Source of the DNA: Angelakisella sp.
Lineage (GTDB): Bacteria > Bacillota > Clostridia > Oscillospirales > Ruminococcaceae
DNA length: 6,417 nucleotides
Direction of reading: 5' to 3'
Assembly (NCBI GenBank): GCA_022794295.1
Contig: JAAWEO010000127.1
Coordinates: 1 to 6,417, forward strand
Within the stretch, counting starts at the first letter, position 1, and each line of letters begins with the position of its first letter. Below the pieces are notes generated by a model, which was not told the DNA's origin, made no database searches, and worked only from the letters and a program-made list of their open reading frames with translations. Shown here piece after piece: positions 4,080 to 6,417 of the stretch. The translations under genes were made by a program, and so were the position numbers.

Positions 4080-5204
4080 ATGACCGAGCGGGAGCGTCAG
4101 ATCATGGAGCTTCTGCGCCAGAACCCCATGCTCTCCCAGGGGGAGCTGGCAAAGCACCTTGGCATCACCAGGTCCTCGGTGGGGGTCCACCTGGCAAACC
4201 TGGGCAAGAAGGGGCATATTCTGGGGAAGGGCTACGTCCTCTCGGACCAGGAGGAGCGGTATATCGTGGGGGTGGGGGCCGCCAACATCGACCTGATGGG
4301 CCGCAGCCGCGCCCCCCTGGTGAAGGAGGACTCCAACCCCGGCTTTATTGGTATGTCGGTGGGAGGGGTAACCCATAATATTTGTGAGAACGCCGCCCGG
4401 ATGGGTGCCCCGGTCCGTCTGATCACTGTCACCGGGGACGATGTTTATGGGGAGAAGATCCGTTGGGAGTGTCAGGCCGCCGGCATTGACACCAGCGGCT
4501 TTATGGTGGTGGAGGGGGACAGCTCCTCCATCTACCTGTCCCTGCACCACGACACCGGGGAAATGGCCATTGCCATGTCGGATATGCGGGTTCTGCAAAA
4601 GCTTTCGGTGGAGTTTCTCAAGGGAAAAAGCGGCATCCTCCGGGGGGCGGGGGCCATTGTGGCGGACTGTGGCCTACCGGAGGAGATCCTCCAATATCTG
4701 GCCGCCGCCTACGGCCCGGAGACCCCTATCTTTGTGGACCCGGTGAGCACCACCTACGCCAGAAAGCTGGTGGGGCATCTCCGGGGGTTCCACACCCTGA
4801 AGCCCAATCTTCTGGAGGCAGAAATCCTGGCCGGAATGACTATCGATTCAAGGGAAACCTTGGACGAGGCTGCCCAGCGGCTCCTTCAGCAGGGGCTCAC
4901 CCAGGTGGTCATCAGCCTGGGCAAGGAGGGGGTCTATTACCGGGACCAGGACGGGCGCGCCCTCCGGGCCTGGGGAAAGCCCATGGACCAGGTGGTAAAC
5001 GCCACCGGCGCCGGAGACGCCTTTATGGGGGGGCTGGCCTACGCCTTCCTTCAGGGATGGCCCCCGGAAAAGACCCTTCCCTTCGCCGTGGCAGCCTCCC
5101 GGATGGCAATTTCCCACCAAAGCACCATCAACCCCGGCATCAGCGCGGAAAACGTCCTGGCAGTGATGGAACAGGATGGGATCACCATCAAAGAGCTTTC
5201 ATAG
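4080..5204 (+). CDS. psuK: Pseudouridine kinase (PfkB family) with N-terminal DNA-binding domain
   Basis: This 374-residue protein is two parts. Residues 1-55 form a winged-helix domain whose helix-turn-helix is SQGELAKHLGITRSSVGVHL (19-38). Residues from 61 on are a PfkB/ribokinase-fold sugar kinase: strand YIVGVGAANIDLMG (61-74), signature SVGGVTHNICENAARMGA (93-110), FVDPVST (218-224), LKPNLLEAE (240-248), and the ATP-site signature NATGAGDAF (307-315) with the catalytic base D313. It should phosphorylate pseudouridine to pseudouridine 5'-phosphate with ATP; specificity is taken from the adjacent psuG, since the fold alone would only say sugar or nucleoside kinase. ATG at 4080 has AGGAGG 7 nt upstream. 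Kinases of this family lacking the DNA-binding part are about 310 residues, so the extra N-terminus is a fusion. With the palindromes upstream it may repress its own operon, possibly relieved by substrate. Confidence 0.9.
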   Translation: MTERERQIMELLRQNPMLSQGELAKHLGITRSSVGVHLANLGKKGHILGKGYVLSDQEERYIVGVGAANIDLMGRSRAPLVKEDSNPGFIGMSVGGVTHNICENAARMGAPVRLITVTGDDVYGEKIRWECQAAGIDTSGFMVVEGDSSSIYLSLHHDTGEMAIAMSDMRVLQKLSVEFLKGKSGILRGAGAIVADCGLPEEILQYLAAAYGPETPIFVDPVSTTYARKLVGHLRGFHTLKPNLLEAEILAGMTIDSRETLDEAAQRLLQQGLTQVVISLGKEGVYYRDQDGRALRAWGKPMDQVVNATGAGDAFMGGLAYAFLQGWPPEKTLPFAVAASRMAISHQSTINPGISAENVLAVMEQDGITIKELS

Positions 5205-5255
5205 CGGTATATCTAATTAAATTTTATACATATTGTAAAGAAAGGATCGAGAACC
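5205..5255 (+). promoter_or_regulatory. AT-rich psuK-psuG spacer with ribosome site
   Basis: The 51-bp gap is much richer in A and T than the genes on both sides. It includes TTTATAC and GTAAA, a loose inverted pair, followed by AAAGGA (5241-5246) 9 nt before the psuG ATG. There is no terminator, so psuG is read from the psuK transcript. A weak internal promoter is possible, but no convincing -35/-10 pair is seen. Confidence 0.4.
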
Positions 5256-6173
5256 ATGAACATTGAAGCGTATCTTTCTGTCGCCCCGGAAATTGCAGAG
5301 GCTGTAAAGGCCGGGAAGCCGGTGGTCGCCCTGGAATCCACCATCCTGTCCCACGGGATGCCCTACCCGGAGAATTGGGAGTTTTCCCACAGGGTGGAGG
5401 AGATCATCCGGGGGGAGGGCGCCATCCCTGCCACCACCGCCATTATCGGGGGCAAGCTGAAGATCGGCCTTACCTCTAGCGAGCTGGAGCTTATGTGCAA
5501 GGATCCCACCGTGGGCAAGGTCAGCCGCCGGGATGTGGCAGTCTACCTGGCTACCGGCAAGACCGGGGCCACCACTGTAGCCACTACCATGATGCTGGCG
5601 GAAATGGCAGGGATCAAGATCTTCGCCACCGGCGGCATCGGCGGTGTCCACCGCGGGGCAGAGACCACCTTTGATATCTCCGCCGACCTCCAGGAGCTGG
5701 CCAGCACCGGGGTGGCAGTGGTCTGTGCCGGGGCAAAATCCCTGCTGGATATTGCCAAGACTCTGGAATACCTGGAGACCATGGGGGTTCCGGTCCTGGG
5801 GATGAATACCGAGGACTTCCCCGCCTTCTACTGCCGCCGGAGCGGCCACAAGGTAGACGCCAGCATCCCCGACGCCGCCACCGCCGCCCGGATCATGAAA
5901 ACCAAATGGGATCTGGGCCTCAAGGGGGGCTTTGTCATCGCCAACCCTATCCCGGAGGAATACGAGCTGGATTTTGACGAAATGGAGGCCGTGATCACCA
6001 AGGCCCTGGAAGCCGCCAAGGAGGAGAACATCCACGGCAAAGATACCACCCCCTTCCTCCTGGACCACATCAAAAACTATACCAAAGGCGTCTCCCTGGC
6101 CTCCAACCTTCAACTGGCCTACAACAACGCCCGCACCGCCGCCAAAATTGCCATCGAGTATAGCAAACTCTAA
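5256..6173 (+). CDS. psuG: Pseudouridine-5'-phosphate glycosidase
   Basis: The 305-residue product matches the family's usual length of about 305-312 and is clearly PsuG. The enzyme breaks the C-C glycosidic bond of pseudouridine 5'-phosphate, giving uracil and ribose 5-phosphate, in the cytoplasm and with a divalent metal (Mn). Hallmark segments are VALESTILSHGMPYPEN (24-40), KVSRRDVA (88-95), FATGGIGGVHRGAETTFDIS (123-142), VCAGAKSLLDI (156-166), EDFPAFY (186-192) and SLASNLQLAYNNA (280-292). By alignment from memory with the E. coli enzyme, E27, K88, H132, D144 (metal), K161 (the Schiff-base lysine) and N284 correspond to its E31, K93, H137, D149, K166 and N289, so all key residues are kept. 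The ribosome site AAAGGA is moderate. It is the second gene of the operon, 51 bp after psuK. No nucleoside transporter gene lies in the window. Confidence 0.97.
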   Translation: MNIEAYLSVAPEIAEAVKAGKPVVALESTILSHGMPYPENWEFSHRVEEIIRGEGAIPATTAIIGGKLKIGLTSSELELMCKDPTVGKVSRRDVAVYLATGKTGATTVATTMMLAEMAGIKIFATGGIGGVHRGAETTFDISADLQELASTGVAVVCAGAKSLLDIAKTLEYLETMGVPVLGMNTEDFPAFYCRRSGHKVDASIPDAATAARIMKTKWDLGLKGGFVIANPIPEEYELDFDEMEAVITKALEAAKEENIHGKDTTPFLLDHIKNYTKGVSLASNLQLAYNNARTAAKIAIEYSKL

Positions 6174-6222
6174 CAGCCCCCGCCCCAAAGCACACCAGAG
6201 CCACCAAAGCCGTTCCAAACCC

Positions 6223-6261
6223 TGGCCCGCAGGCCATTAGCCCGAAGGGCTCCGCTTTTTT
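6223..6261 (+). terminator. Tandem hairpins with T tract after psuG
   Basis: TGGCC/GGCCA (6223-6227, 6232-6236) with loop CGCA is followed by AGCCC/GGGCT (6239-6243, 6247-6251) with loop GAA, then CCGC and six T (6256-6261). The second hairpin plus T run resembles a short intrinsic terminator for the psu operon about 65 bp after its stop. The 5-bp stem and the 4-nt gap before the T tract make it weaker than the terminator at 2899. Confidence 0.45.
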
Positions 6262-6275
6262 CCGCAGAAAAAAGC
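6254..6275. repeat. A/T hairpin following the psuG terminator
   Basis: GCTTTTTTC (6254-6262) and GAAAAAAGC (6267-6275) are perfect 9-bp arms around loop CGCA. The stem contains the T run of the preceding terminator candidate, so it could also serve as a terminator for a minus-strand transcript entering from the right. Beyond it, 6276-6417 shows no gene, RNA or clear repeat; the only minus-strand open frames there lack a ribosome site and protein-like composition. Confidence 0.5.
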
Positions 6276-6417
6276 ACCTTATCCGGCCAACGAGCCTCCG
6301 GCCGCGAAAGCCCGGACACTGGTAAGCGGCAGCACAATTCCAAGATGCCAGCACAACCCAGCCGCCTGGCGCCATCAGTAGGAACACGCTGGTAATAGAT
6401 CAAGGTACTGCCCACCA

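Noticed and set aside
4050..4598. A 182-codon minus-strand frame opposite psuK
   Set aside because: It is antisense to the conserved winged helix and first kinase signature, with no ribosome site or plausible domain.
5217..6218. A 333-codon minus-strand open frame opposite psuG
   Set aside because: It is a GC-driven shadow of the clearly recognised psuG frame, rich in Gly/His/Asp repeats with no recognisable domain.
6070..6415. Minus-strand frames of 105 and 81 codons at the right edge
   Set aside because: They overlap the end of psuG or the hairpin cluster and have no ribosome site or protein-like pattern; I treat the edge as intergenic.
6390..6417. A CCA-like end (gcccacca) suggesting a tRNA 3' terminus
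   Set aside because: No T-arm GGTTCGA-type motif or acceptor pairing is seen in the preceding 80 bases.

Overview
The window reads as chromosomal DNA from a GC-rich Gram-positive anaerobe, most like the Clostridia/Oscillospiraceae group. This is inferred from strong AGGAGG-type ribosome sites, sigma-A-like promoters with TG-extended -10 boxes, GC-rich coding sequence with AT-rich promoters, and the gene families present. The species cannot be named from sequence alone. There is no phage, insertion sequence, CRISPR array, tRNA or rRNA in the window.

Layout. Positions 1-261 carry no gene but hold four strong hairpins. Positions 262-2205 (minus strand) are a two-gene, translationally coupled operon: an M23 zinc peptidase with a signal peptide, then a membrane-anchored polysaccharide deacetylase. 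Both should act outside the membrane on cell wall or glycan. Upstream of the peptidase lie a 122-bp imperfect inverted repeat that contains the peptidase start codon (2202-2323) and a 26-codon reading frame with an excellent ribosome site (2330-2410). Together they look like a leader-peptide control region, and this is the most unusual part of the window. A divergent plus-strand promoter at 2534-2562 serves a 50-residue, two-helix membrane protein (2688-2840), which ends at a clear intrinsic terminator (2899-2943).

Positions 2950-3832 (minus strand) hold an HxlR-type regulator and, upstream of it, a small FMN-binding split-barrel protein (pyridoxamine-phosphate-oxidase-like). Each has its own good promoter, and the regulator has a palindrome at its probable transcription start.

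Positions 4005-6261 (plus strand) are a pseudouridine catabolism operon. psuK is a PfkB-family kinase fused to an N-terminal winged-helix DNA-binding domain, and psuG is pseudouridine-5'-phosphate glycosidase. PsuK would phosphorylate pseudouridine, and PsuG would split the product into uracil and ribose 5-phosphate. A set of TAAGCA half-sites lies between the psuK -10 box and its ribosome site, so the kinase may regulate its own operon. The window closes with three tandem hairpins, one followed by a T tract, and about 140 bp with no recognisable gene.
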